This document shows, piece after piece, positions 1 through 9,839 of a stretch of 64,000 nt of DNA (positions are counted from its first letter, which is position 1; each line of letters begins with the position of its first letter). The notes under the pieces are model-generated. The model saw only the letters and a list, made by a program, of their open reading frames with translations, did no database searches and had not been told where the DNA came from. This DNA comes from Pictodentalium vernedei (taxonomy: Eukaryota > Mollusca > Scaphopoda > Dentaliida > Dentaliidae). The translations under genes were made by a program, and so were the position numbers. The DNA lies in NCBI GenBank assembly GCA_031216915.1, contig CM062289.1:62131741-62195740 (forward strand), given 5' to 3'.

Positions 1-440
1 GTTCATCATTTCTCTCATTACACTAAAGCTCACAACCAACCATGGATTTGACTGTTAGATGTGACAGATATAAATGTTCATCATTTCTCTCATTACATTA
101 CAGCTCACAACCAACCATGGATTTGAATAATAGATGTGACAGATTTAAATGATCATCATTTCTCTCATCATACTAATGCTCACAGTGAATCATGATTTAG
201 GCTGTTAGATGTGACAGATTTAAGTGTTTTTCACATCTTGCCATCACAATTATGCTCACAATGAACCATGAATTAGACTGTTCGATGTAACAGATTTAAA
301 TGTGCATTATTTCTCTCACTACACTAATACTCACAACCAACCACAGATTAGAATTGAAGATCTGTTTATCTCTCTAGTTCTAATACTTACAACCAACCAT
401 GAATTTAACTGTTAGATGTGACAAATTTAAAGGTTCAATA
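1..440. repeat. 75-bp tandem repeat (about 6 units)
   Basis: Units start near 1, 76, 151, 226, 300 and 360. They share a 'tcatcatttctctcatta' start, a middle with 'ctcacaaccaaccatg', and an end 'gttagatgtgacagattt'. The first three units are the most alike and later ones drift. The array runs off the left edge, so its full length is unknown. No coding potential was seen. The following stretch to about 590 is AT-rich and holds nothing I can name. Confidence 0.85.
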
Positions 441-596
441 TCTGAGCAATATAAGAGTACAACTGGTATGATGCATAATATACAGGACTTGGAGAGTGGA
501 TTGTAACTAAATCACCTGCAGAGTGGAGTTATCACCCAAAATATAACTTTAGTATTTTGACTATAACTTTAGTATTTTGTATATATCAACTAAAAA

Positions 597-667
597 CACA
601 AGCAATGTTTCAGCCAATGGACCTCCAGGTTTAACCTGGAGGTCCATTGGCTGAAACTTTGCTTGTG
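597..667. repeat. Palindrome, about 34-bp arms (MITE core)
   Basis: Two arms built on 'tttcagccaatggacctcc' face each other across 2-3 bases. The same core occurs at 25,892-25,958 inside a TA-flanked MITE, so this is probably a relict of that family. Its outer termini were not found here because the 50-bp satellite begins close by. The short minus-strand ORFs over it are produced by the palindrome. Confidence 0.7.
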
Positions 668-759
668 CTTGTTACGCTTTGCAACAAATTTGCAATAATT
701 GCTTGGATGGAATCTCCACCCTGTGGGTGATTTAGTGACAATACACTCTCCACGTACTG

Positions 760-1845
760 TAGGTGTCCATTTATACAAAGTAATATTACAACTGGTATGA
801 TGTAAAATATAGGTGTCCATATACATAATGTAAGGTTACAACTGAGATGTAAAACATAGGTGTCCATTTATACAATGTAAGGTTACAACTGACATGATGT
901 AAAACATAGGTGTCCATTTTGACATGATGTAAAACATAGGTGTCCATTTACATAATGTAAGATTACAACTGGCATGATGTAAAATATAGGTGTCCATTTA
1001 CATAATGTAATATTACAACCGGTATGATATAAAATATAGGTGTCCATTTACAGTGTAAGATTACAACTGGTATGATGTAAAATACAGGTGTCCATTTACA
1101 TAATGTAATATTACAACTGGAATGATGTAAAATGCAGGTGTCTGCTTACACAGTGTAAGATTACAACTGGTATGATGTAAAATATAGGTGTCCATTTACA
1201 TAATGTAATATTACAACTGGAGTGATGTAAAATGCAGGTGTCCGCTTACACAGTGTGAGATTACAACTGGCATGATGTAAAACATAGGTGTCCATTACGT
1301 AATGTAATATTACAACTGGAATGATGTAAAATACAGGTGTCTGCTTACACAGTGTGAGATTACAACTGGCATGATGTAAAACATAGGTGTCCATTTACAT
1401 AATGTAATATTACAACTGGAATGATGTAAAATACAGGTGTCCACTTACACAGTGTGAGATTACAACTGACATGATGTAAAATATAGGTGTCCATTTACAC
1501 AGTGTAAGATTACAACTGGCATTATGTAAAATATAGGTGTCCATTTACTTTATATAATATTACAACTGGAATGTAGGTGTCCATTTATATAATATAATAT
1601 TACAACTGGAATGATGTAAAATACAGGTCTCTGCTTACACAGTGCGAGATTACAACTGACATGATGTAAAATATAGGTGTCCATTTACACAGTGTAAGAT
1701 TACAACTGGCATTATGTAAAAGATAGGTGTCCATATACATAATGCAAGATTACAACTCGTATGGTGTAAAATACAGGTGTCTGTTTACACAATATAAGAC
1801 TATAGAAGTCCGTTTACACAATGTAAGATTACAACTGGCAGGCCT
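760..1845. repeat. 50-bp tandem repeat with alternating unit types
   Basis: About 20 units of roughly 50 bp each contain 'aggtgtccatttaca', then a '(t)aatgtaa' variant, then 'ttacaactgg' and 'atgatgtaaaata'. From about 1,080 onward two variants tend to alternate: one with 'tccatttacataatgtaat', the other with 'ctgcttacacagtgt'. This implies a 100-bp higher-order unit. Some units are deleted or shortened, for example around 915 and 1,575. Short ORFs across this array are frame-open because of the repeat and are not genes. Confidence 0.9.
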
Positions 1846-1852
1846 GGCATTC

Positions 1853-2092
1853 TTAACCCTTTACCCAATGCAGACGATATCAAAATTTATTATTTTAAAC
1901 ATACTGTTTTAAAATTTTTCAAAAAATTTCAACAAAACCATATCATGTGACCCCTCACTGAAACGAGCTCAATGAGCTCGTTCCAATGAGGGGTCACATG
2001 ATATGATTTTGTTGAAATGTTTTGACAAATTTAATTTTTTCAACTGCTAAATTTGCATATTACGCGGGCAGATTCGTTAGGTAAAGGGTTAA
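1853..2092. mobile_element. Palindromic TTAA-flanked MITE, copy A
   Basis: TTAA lies at both ends (1853-1856 and 2089-2092). The termini are CCCTTTACC and its complement. The interior folds back almost completely around a centre 'gagctcaatgagctc'. TTAA target duplication with CCC-type termini is typical of non-autonomous piggyBac elements; that assignment is inference. It abuts the end of the 50-bp satellite. No ORF of note. Confidence 0.85.
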
Positions 2093-2339
2093 TGAAAGTG
2101 TCAGTGACACTGTAGCTTAACTTGTGTGTTGTGTTTGATGAAAAGGATAATGTTCAATGTTTACGAAAGGATTATGAAATAAGACAAGAAATGTGATGAT
2201 TGGGAATATGTTCATTTCTGTTCCATGTATGCTATGTTTTTGATAAAAATAATATGAGGTGTACACTGTACTAAAGAGCTGAGGGGTGGGTTAATATGAC
2301 CTCACAGTTAATGTATGTGGCCCTAACAGTTAACGTATA
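2093..2339. other. Unassigned AT-rich stretch
   Basis: This stretch lies between the hairpin MITE and the tandem-core element. It contains a short inverted motif 'agtgtcagtgacact' just after the MITE. I see no ORF, RNA gene or recognisable repeat. The start of the following tandem-core element could lie in here, since its 5' terminus was not identified. Confidence 0.4.
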
Positions 2340-4254
2340 TCAACAAAAGTTACCAAGTTACAGTGAAATTATTCCAAAACGAGTCATTCTATCAAGTTAC
2401 ATTGAAATCCCTTCATAAATATGGCCTGTAGCCTGTACTAAAGGTTTTTGGGCTTCAGGCTCCTGTAGCCATCAGTTTCCCAATTGCATCAAAAGGAGAC
2501 ATTCTCATCTAGACATTATATGAAGTCAACCTACCAAGTTACAATGAAATCCCTTCATAAATATGACCTGAAGACTGTGCTAAAGGTTTTCAGGCTTTGG
2601 GCTCGGGCAGCCATCATGGTTGAATGATCGCAACCAAAAGGGGACCTTCTCATCTGGGCATCATCTGGAGTGATCCTACGAAGTTACAATGAAATCCCTT
2701 CATAAATATGACCTGTAGACTGTGCTCAAGATTTTCAGGCTTTGGGCACCTGTAGCCATCACATTTGACCAATCACGACAAAAAGGGGATGTCATCATCT
2801 AGGCATTATATGGAGTCAACCTAACAAGTTACAATGAAATCCTTCCATAAATACGACCTATAGACTATGCTAAAGGTTTTTGGGCTCGGGCAGCCACCAA
2901 GGCTGAATGATCACAACCAAAAGGGGACGTTCTCATCTAGACATTATTTGGAGTCATCCTACCAAGCTACAATGAAATCCCTTCATAATTATGACCTGTA
3001 GACTGTTCTAAAGATTTTCGGGCTTCAGGGCCCCTGTAGCCATCACAGTTGCCCAATCGTGTCCAAAAGGGGACGTTCTCATCTATACATCATATGAAGT
3101 CAACCTACCAAGTTATAATGAAATCCCTTCATAAATATGACCTGTAAACTGTGCTAAAGGTTTCCGGGCTTTGGGCTCAGGCAGCCATCATGGTTGAATG
3201 ATCGCAAACAAAGGGGACAATCTCATCTGGGCATCATCTGGAGTGATCCTACGGAGTTACAATGAAATCCCTTCATAAATATGACCTGTAGACTGTGCTT
3301 AAGGTTTTTGGGCTTCGGGCACCTGTAGCCATCACAGTTGACCAATCACGACCAAAAGGGGATGTCATCATTTAGGCATCATATGGAGTCAACCTAACAG
3401 GTTACAATGAAATCCTTCCATAAATATGACCTTTTGCCTATGCTAAAGGTTTTTGGACTCGGGCACCCATCAAGGCTGAATGATCGCGATCAAAATGAGA
3501 CATTCTCATCTAGACATTATTTGGGGTCATTCTACCAAGTTACAATGAAATCCCTTCATAAATATGACCTGTAGACTGTGCTGAAGGTTTTCGGGCTTCG
3601 GGATCCTGTAGCCGTCACAGTTGCCCAATCACGTCCAAAAGGGGACTTTCTCATCTAGACATTATATGAAGTCAACACACCAAGTTACAATGAAATTCCT
3701 CAATAAAAATTACCTGTAGACTGTGCTAAAGCTTTTCGGGTTTTGGGCTCGGGCAGTCGTCACGGTTGGCAGATCACACCCAAATGGGGAAATTCTCATT
3801 TAGACATCATTAGGAGTCATCCTACCAAATTACAATGAAATCCCTCCATATTAAACATGACCTGTAGACTGTGCTAAAAGTTTTTGGGTTCTGGGCTTGG
3901 ACAGCCATCACGGTTGACAGATCATGCCCAGAAGTGGCTGTTCTCATCTAGGCATTATACAGAGGCATCCTACCAAGTTACAATGAAATCCCTTCATAAA
4001 TACGACCTGTAGACTATGCTAATGGTTTTCGGGTTTTGGGCTCGGGCAGCCATACCGGTTGACCGATTGCAACCAAAGGGGGATGTTCTCATCTAGACAT
4101 GACCCCAAACCTGCATATGAAATTTTGTGACGATCAGACAAGAACTGCGGGGTGTACCCCATGCTAAAGGAAAATGTGAACAGACTCACAGACAAACAGA
4201 CTTCCGCACGCGTGATGGCAATAGCTTATCTTGACTTTGTCAAGTTAAGCTAAA
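2340..4254 (+). mobile_element. Tandem-core element 1 (about 148-bp units, hairpin/CTAA end)
   Basis: About 12 units of roughly 148 bp run from 2,340 to about 4,080. Each has 'aagttacaatgaaatccc', 'ataaatatgacctgtagact' and a 'ccaaaaggggacgttctcat' block. A unique tail follows with repeated 'cagac' motifs and a terminal hairpin at 4223-4251 (agcttatcttgac/gtcaagttaagct) running into CTAA. Core tandem repeats plus a hairpin and CTRR end match the 'pearl'/Helentron-associated elements known from bivalves. The 5' end was not pinned. It is non-coding. Confidence 0.7.
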
Positions 4255-4409
4255 AATGCAGGAGGTCTAAAAATCGCTCTCCTCACATAGACTAGGGGAG
4301 CGATTGGCTCTCCTCAAGCTTACAAAAGCTAAAAGTGGCAAAATGAAGTTGTATTATTAATGAATTCTGCCTTGTGGGCTTTGTACATTTTATTTGGTGG
4401 TGCTAACCA

Positions 4410-4510
4410 GGTAGTCTCTGTGGGAGCTACACTGCCCCTCCCAGACCTCTGGGCCTTGGTTAGGCCTGGAGGTGTGGGAGGGGCAGTGTGGCCATATTGC
4501 AGAGACCACT
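4410..4510. repeat. 101-bp near-perfect palindrome
   Basis: The arms run 'ggtagtctctg...acactgcccctccc' and back, with a loop near 'ttggtt' at about 4,457. The outermost 'agtctctg' and 'cagagaccact' also pair. It looks like a small fold-back element, but I found no convincing target duplication. Flanks (4,260-4,410 and 4,510-5,115) carry no ORF or other repeat that I recognise, apart from an A-run at 4,800 and a relict 'tattcaattaa' repeat near 5,060-5,090. Confidence 0.75.
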
Positions 4511-5115
4511 AAGATGTGAAAACCTGTGGGTTTTAGGAATAGGCTGTTGTGATAATCATTATTTTCTATGGCTAGGAGGGCTATTTTTTTCGTCGTCCTC
4601 AGTTTTTTAAGGCGAGCAGTAGGCCAGTGAATATTGCTTTCTCAGATCCATCACTTGTGACAGTTCGGTCAACAGATAATAATGTATAATGTTAACATTG
4701 CTACTGCCAGTAACCATAGTAAGTATGATAACAACACTGATGTCCTCCGCAGCTGCCATAACACAGTGTACCTCAGTTGACCATTGTTTTCTGGAAGTAA
4801 AAAAAAAAAATTAAGTATAGTCACCATTGCATTTGGGATTCCGACTAAAATTAGCCTTTTACCTAATGAATCGGCCATATCCACCCGGGTAATTTACAAA
4901 ATGATCAGTTGAAGAGCTCACAATTGACCATTACAGACGGACGCATGTAATCCAGTATACTCCCCCCTCCCCATTTTCTTTTTTTTTTACCTCATACAGT
5001 GAAACACTGTTAATTGAATAGCCACTTTGCCAATGGAAATTATTCATTTAATAGGAGTATTCAATTAAGGACTGTGTCACTTCCCTGTATTCTAGAGATA
5101 AACTTAGCATTTATT

Positions 5116-5170
5116 CTATTATATCTTGTTCGACAGAGCTCCATAAGTTCTGTCAAACAAGATATAATAA
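5116..5170. repeat. Palindrome with hairpin-MITE core
   Basis: The arms 'attatatcttgttcgacaga' and 'tctgtcaaacaagatataat' flank a short centre. The 'gtttgacaga' arm is shared with the hairpin MITEs at 24,509 and 27,553. It directly abuts MITE copy B, which starts at 5172. It may be a truncated or minimal member of that family. Confidence 0.65.
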
Positions 5171-5171
5171 A

Positions 5172-5420
5172 TTAACCCTTTACCTAACGAATCGCCCGTT
5201 TCCGCCCGCGTAATATGCAAATTGAGCAGTTGAAAAAATTTAATTTTTCAAAATATTTCAACAAAACCATATCATGTGACCCCTCATTGGAACGAGCTCA
5301 TTGAGCTCGTTCCAATGAGGGATCACATGATATGGCTTTGTTGAAATTTTTTGAAAAATTTAAAAAAATGATATTTAAAATAATAAATTTTGATATCGTC
5401 TGCGTTGGGTAAAGGGTTAA
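5172..5420. mobile_element. Palindromic TTAA-flanked MITE, copy B
   Basis: TTAA lies at 5172-5175 and 5417-5420. Termini CCCTTTACCYAACG pair with their complement. The centre is 'aacgagctcattgagctcgtt', a near-perfect fold-back. It has the same organisation as copy A, with the inner block 'atcatgtgacccctcattgg'. Non-autonomous piggyBac-type is inferred from the TTAA duplication. Confidence 0.88.
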
Positions 5421-5558
5421 GCACCTGTATTGGATGTACTAATGCCAAATGGGTCTATAAACAAGAGGCCTCTCGGCCAAGATACCTCCGCCCAGGGCAA
5501 CTACTTTCAGGGGCTGCCATATACAGGGTAACATTTGATCCCCAATCTCTGATTCTGA

Positions 5559-5715
5559 TAACCCTTTACCCAACACGGATAGCAGACAACATCATCATTT
5601 TTTGTCTCAAAAACATAGCTTATGGCCCCTCATTGGAACAAGTTTGCTGAGCTTGTTCAATGAAGGCTCATCAGCTTTGTTTATTAGACAAAAATTGAAA
5701 ACATAATAAAATTTG
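5559..5715. mobile_element. Decayed hairpin MITE (left end plus core)
   Basis: It begins 'taaccctttacccaacacgg' and has 'tgtctcaaaaacatagcttatg' and a degenerate palindromic centre near 5,630-5,665. The complementary right terminus is missing or eroded before the next tandem repeat. It belongs to the same subfamily as the copies at 9,164 and 59,073. The 86-codon plus-strand ORF across it is a by-product. Confidence 0.65.
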
Positions 5716-6046
5716 GCAAATACATTGGTGTTACTTTGACCAGGTAGTCTGTGACCTTATCGTTGATGGATACAGACCTTATTATGATTGATGGCACACT
5801 GCCTAGTGACAATACATACTGTTATAAAGTTTTGTTAAAAACTATCCAGTGGTAAAGAAATTATGGCTCGGACAAACAAAATGTTGATGTTTTTCTGAGT
5901 GTAACCTTTACCATGTCGCCTGTGACCTTGACCTTGATGGATACAGACCTTATTGTGATTGATGGCACACTGCCTATTGATAATACATACTGTTATAAAA
6001 TTTTGTTAAAATATATCCTGTGGTAAAGAAATTATGGCTCGGACAA

Positions 6047-6600
6047 TAGAGCTGTAGGTTTTTAAATTTCTTGTTCGGTTTCGGTTTTTCAGGTGGAGTA
6101 AAACCTCGGTTCGGTTTTCGGTTGTTCATGAGGCCAAATAAAATTCAATAAAACTCATTCTTATGTCCGGAGTCATAACTGAATGGCAGTGAAATTGAGT
6201 GAAACTCAATGAATGCCCGAAATAAGCTATAATAAATGAAGAATCAGGAAGGCCAATATAATAATTACCTAAATATACAGAACTTTTATTGTGCTTGGCC
6301 ATTTTTCGAGGTCTGACACCTACGCGCAACTTGAGGAAAGCTGCAAACACAACTAAACTGAAATGTCGGAAATTCACAGAATGCAGCCTTCCCAGAGTAG
6401 TGAGAGTACCCAGACACTTCCATTGGCAGTGTCTGGGTACTCTCACTACTCTGGGATGGCTACATTTTGTGAATTTCTGCAGCAAGAGAGTATTCAATAA
6501 AAAATGAAAAACCTTAGATTACGGGATGTTGACGGTTTCAGTTTCGGTTTTTACAGAAAACTAAAAACCTCGGTTCGGTTTGGGTTAACCTACAGCTCTA
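6047..6600. mobile_element. hAT-type MITE with 8-bp target duplication
   Basis: Terminal inverted repeats are 'tagagctgtaggtt' (6047) and its complement (to 6600). Flanking 8-mers are tcggacaa (6039-6046) and tcagacaa (6601-6608), one mismatch apart. The subterminal regions are rich in 'ttcggttt' motifs. It carries an internal palindrome at 6369-6478. There is no transposase. An 8-bp duplication with short TIRs is the hAT signature. Confidence 0.85.
6369..6478. repeat. 110-bp palindrome inside the hAT MITE
   Basis: Arms built on 'cccagagtagtgagagtac' face each other around a loop near 6,420. Outer 'gaaattcaca' and 'tgtgaatttc' also pair. It makes overlapping ORFs of 123 and 72 codons on opposite strands that encode the same words, which is a palindrome artefact. 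It could be an independent fold-back insertion or part of the MITE. Confidence 0.75.
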
Positions 6601-6726
6601 TCAGACAAACAAAATGTTGATGCCGGACGACAAACGGACAGATGGACGACGGACAACTCTATATCAGAAAAGCTCTGCTGACTTTGTCAGGCAGATCTAA
6701 CATAGGAAAACTGGGGATAGTCAGGG

Positions 6727-6898
6727 TAATTTCTCAACAGGTTACAAGATTTTTTATTTAATTAACAGGAGTTTACTCTATAACCTATATTCAATTAACT
6801 GTTAAAATTTGTACTGGCGGTATGGTAAATGGTTTTGTATTGGGAAATTATATTCAATTAACAGGTTTATTCAGTTAAGAGATATCCAATTAAGTAAA
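6727..6898. repeat. Dispersed 'attcaattaaca' repeat, copy 1
   Basis: The segment 'taatttctc...caggagtttac' through 'gagatatccaatta' is recognisably the same as 41,878-42,195. A third scrap lies near 5,010-5,090. Each copy has several short 'ttcaattaac' motifs. I see no termini or coding potential, and the class is unknown. Confidence 0.6.
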
Positions 6899-6899
6899 A

Positions 6900-7600
6900 T
6901 GCGAGCTACCATTGGGAGCCCAAATATTAACCCTGGGGACCAATTTGAAAAACCTTGAAGCTGACTCCCCTAGAGAGGTTGTAAACCAAATATGAAAGGA
7001 TTCTGACAGGTGAATCTGAAGAAGATTTTTGAAGAAATTCCCTCATATTGTACTAAGTTAAATTTCAGGTTCCCACATGGAGCCCAAATATTAACCTAGG
7101 CACTCCAACTGAACAAACTCGAACTGACCCCCCAAGAGATGTTGTATACCAAATATGAAAGCATTCCGACTAGTGGATCTGAAGAAGATTTTTCAAAAAG
7201 TTTCCTCACACTGCGCTAAGTTAAAATTTGGGCTACCATAGTGTGCCCAAATATACACCTAGCGAACCGATTTGAACAAACTTGAATCTGAACCCCCTAG
7301 AGATGTTGTATACCAAATATTAAAGCATTCTAATTTTAAAAATTATCCCCCATATTGAACTAAGTTAAAATTTGGGCTTCCCCAAATATTAACCTAGGGA
7401 CTTGGTTTGAACAATCTTGAATCTGACCCTCATAACAATGATCTATACCAAACATTAAAAGATTCTGACCGGTGGTTCTGAAGAAGAAGATTTTTTAAAG
7501 AATATTCCACATATTGCCCTAAGTTTAAGTTAAAAAGTTGGGCTCCTGTATTGAGCCCAAATATGAACGAATGGCTTTATTTTAACAAACAAACTTGTAT

Positions 7601-7631
<31 letters not shown>

Positions 7632-8352
7632 ACCACCACCACCTATAAATGCTGTATACCGAATAGCAAAAGATTCTGACCATTAGTTCTGGAGAAAAGA
7701 ATTTTTTTAAATGTTGGCAAATATGCTGACTTAGCATTTTTTCGATGCCCTCTGAAGAACAACATAACATAACCGATTGCAATTTTTTTTTACCATTCAA
7801 TTATACTGGCCCTGGTTCCGTGTGGTTTGGGAAATATGTGCATTTGAAAATATTTATATTTTTAGCTCCTGGAGTTCCCATGGGGATGCAGATATTTTTT
7901 TTTGCTCGAGTCAAGTACTTATGACCCAATAATACTAAATACCAAATTTGGTTCAAATCAGACCATCGGTTCAGAAAATAGAAATTTTGGGCGGGGCCAA
8001 GAATCTTACCCCTCCCATTATAAAGCCAAATATTGCTTCACGAATTTTGTTTGAACAAAATTGATTCTACATCTCAAAAGGAAGCTCCATAACAAATATC
8101 AAGTCATTGTACCCACTTGTTCATGAGAAGATTTTAAAAATATTTTGGAGCATTTTCCCCCACCCCCTTCCTATGGGGCTGGACATGTTGAGTTGAACAA
8201 AAATGCAATGCCCCTTTGGGACCATCACTCACACAAACTTTCACTTGAATTGGCCCTATGGTTTTGGAGGAGAAGACCAAAACATGGTGTTGATGGACGC
8301 TGGACAGAGAGTGATGAGATCAGCTCAGCTTGACTTTGTCAAGGTGAGCTAA
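6900..8352 (+). mobile_element. Tandem-core element 3 (about 150-160-bp units)
   Basis: Units repeat 'gggctcccacannnagccc', 'aaatattaacctaggga', 'gaacaaacttgaatctgacc', 'ttgtataccaaatatnaaa' and 'gaagaagatttttnaaag'. This is the same core family as at 63,220-64,000. After about 7,700 the cores degenerate. The end is a hairpin at 8322-8350 (agctcagcttgac/gtcaaggtgagct) running into CTAA. A poly-C tract of about 30 lies at 7,603-7,631. This is a bivalve 'pearl'/Helentron-associated-like element. The 5' end was not resolved. Confidence 0.7.
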
Positions 8353-8354
8353 AA

Positions 8355-8520
8355 ACAATATTTTTCAAAAGGTTTCAAGAAAACCATATCAAGTGGCCCC
8401 TTCACTGGAACGAGTTGGTTCCAATGGGAGGGTGGGGGGTGGGGGTGGGGGTGGGGGCGTGGGTAGTGAAGGCATATGATATGATTTGGTTGAAATGTTT
8501 TGAAAATATTTAAAAGACAA
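8355..8520. mobile_element. Decayed hairpin MITE with G-rich core
   Basis: Arms 'caaaaggtttcaagaaaacc' and 'ggttgaaatgttttgaaaat' flank 'ggaacgagttggttccaatg' and a G-rich run (8,425-8,465). This is a relict of the TTAA hairpin family seen at 1,853 and 5,172, joined directly to the end of the preceding tandem-core element. Termini are missing. Confidence 0.55.
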
Positions 8521-8704
8521 TAAATACTAGAGCAAAGTCGAAGGAAGCGTATACCACCGCCTGCAATACCATGGATAGCATTACAGAAATGAAATATTTA
8601 TTACTGGGTGATGCTGAAGGATGACAGATGACAGACCTGAGACAGATCACATATCATTGGAGCATTATCATAAGAACTATTAGGTATCACCATAGGGTGA
8701 CACA

Positions 8705-9040
8705 AACAGATATCTCCACCTCTTTACCAAATGTGAGAGTAACTTAATTTAATTTAATAATTCTGTGAAAAAAATATTTTTCAGCAAACTTTATAGATGT
8801 TGCGCATCTGCTAGACATGTGTAACCATATCCTAAAGTTTCAACTCTCCACATTACCAAAAAGGCACCCTCACCTCTTTACCAAATGTGAGAGTGACTTG
8901 ATTTGATTTGCTGATTCTGTGAAAAAAAAAAAAAATTCTGCAAACTTTATACATGCTGCACATCTGCAAGACATGTGTAACTATATCCTCAAGTTTCAAC
9001 TCTCTACATTAGAAATTGTGGGAGGAGTTGATTACACCAT
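8705..9040. repeat. 157-bp tandem duplication
   Basis: Two units begin 'cacctctttaccaaatgtgagagt' (about 8,718 and 8,873) and continue with 'gattctgtgaaaaaaa', 'aactttata' and 'cagacatgtgtaac', differing by point changes. No terminal structure was seen. The 180 bases before it (8,521-8,705) show nothing I can name. Confidence 0.75.
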
Positions 9041-9490
9041 GAAGGTACCCTTAATCAAACATCATTTTTCTAACTTCTCAAACTTTATCTATAAAGGGAG
9101 TGAAGAGGGTCGATCAAAGAAATTAATCAAACATCATTTTTCTGAGATCTCAACCTTTATGTTTTAACCCTTTACCTAACGTAACGGCCAAAAAGGGCCA
9201 GCGCTATTCTCAAAAATCGCCAATTAATTTTCACTATTTTTTTCATTTTTTGTCTCAAAAACATAGGTTATGACCCCTCGTTGGAACGAGCTCGTCGAGC
9301 TCATTCCAATGAGGGGTCATAACCTATGGTTTGAGACAAAAAATGAAAAAAATTAGTTATTCAAGAATTAATTTTGCAAGTGTAGTCTGCTTTTCATGTT
9401 AGGTAAAGGGTTAAGGAAGTGAAGAGGATCAAGCAAGAACGTTATCAAACATCATTTTTCCGTGTTTTCAATCTTAATCTATTAAGGGAG
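9040..9490. repeat. Short tandem repeat split by a hairpin MITE
   Basis: About 75-bp units contain 'atcaaacatcatttttc', 'ctcaa(c)ctttat' and 'gggagtgaagaggg'. The MITE copy C (9,164-9,414) sits cleanly between two half-units. The neighbouring unit serves as an empty-site reference and supports precise insertion at TTAA. Confidence 0.7.
9164..9414. mobile_element. Palindromic TTAA-flanked MITE, copy C
   Basis: TTAA lies at 9164-9167 and 9411-9414. The termini are CCCTTTACCTAACGTAACG and a complement that is diverged in its inner part. The inner block is 'tgtctcaaaaacataggtta' and the centre 'ggaacgagctcgtcgagctc'. It is nearly the same sequence as the copy at 59,073. The tandem unit it interrupts gives a clean empty-site comparison. 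Confidence 0.9.
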
Positions 9491-9839
9491 TTGTATCACA
9501 TTATACTGTTGACTTACATGTGCAGAATAGAGTACACACAAGCTACGCAAGGTTGCATTTGCATTGTGAAATTTTGCATGGCACACTGTTAAAGCATAAA
9601 GGAAAGCTCTTTTTATATTTTCAGAAAAAGCTGATGTGGTTGGAGGCAAAGTTTGGGAGCTCTAGATGCATTTGGATTTCCAGATTTAGAGGTTCAAACA
9701 TCAATGCGAACATCTTATACTGAAGAGGTAGAAAGGGAGCCATAACGTCGCCTAAGTGCTAGAAAAGCATATGTCCCACAGCACGTACTAAGACATCTAG
9801 CGAAAAAGCATCCACTCTGCAGAGTGAACTCAAGCTCGC

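Larger units (their letters stand above)
5725..6700 (+). mobile_element. Tandem-core element 2, split by a hAT MITE
   Basis: Two units of about 185 bp share 'atggatacagaccttatt', 'gattgatggcacactgcct' and 'ggtaaagaaattatggctcg'. The tail carries 'gacgacaaacggacagatgg' and ends in a hairpin at 6671-6698 (agctctgctgac/gtcaggcagatct) followed by CTAA at 6697-6700. The end is the same type as in the elements at 2,340 and 6,900, with unrelated core units. A 554-bp hAT MITE sits at 6047-6600. It is non-coding. Confidence 0.65.

Noticed and set aside
590..1394. Cys/His-rich short ORFs over the 50-bp satellite
   Set aside because: The residues come from translating a tandem repeat; the frame is lost at unit indels.
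6126..6507. Overlapping ORFs of 123 and 72 codons on opposite strands
   Set aside because: They encode the same words because they read the two arms of a palindrome inside a MITE.
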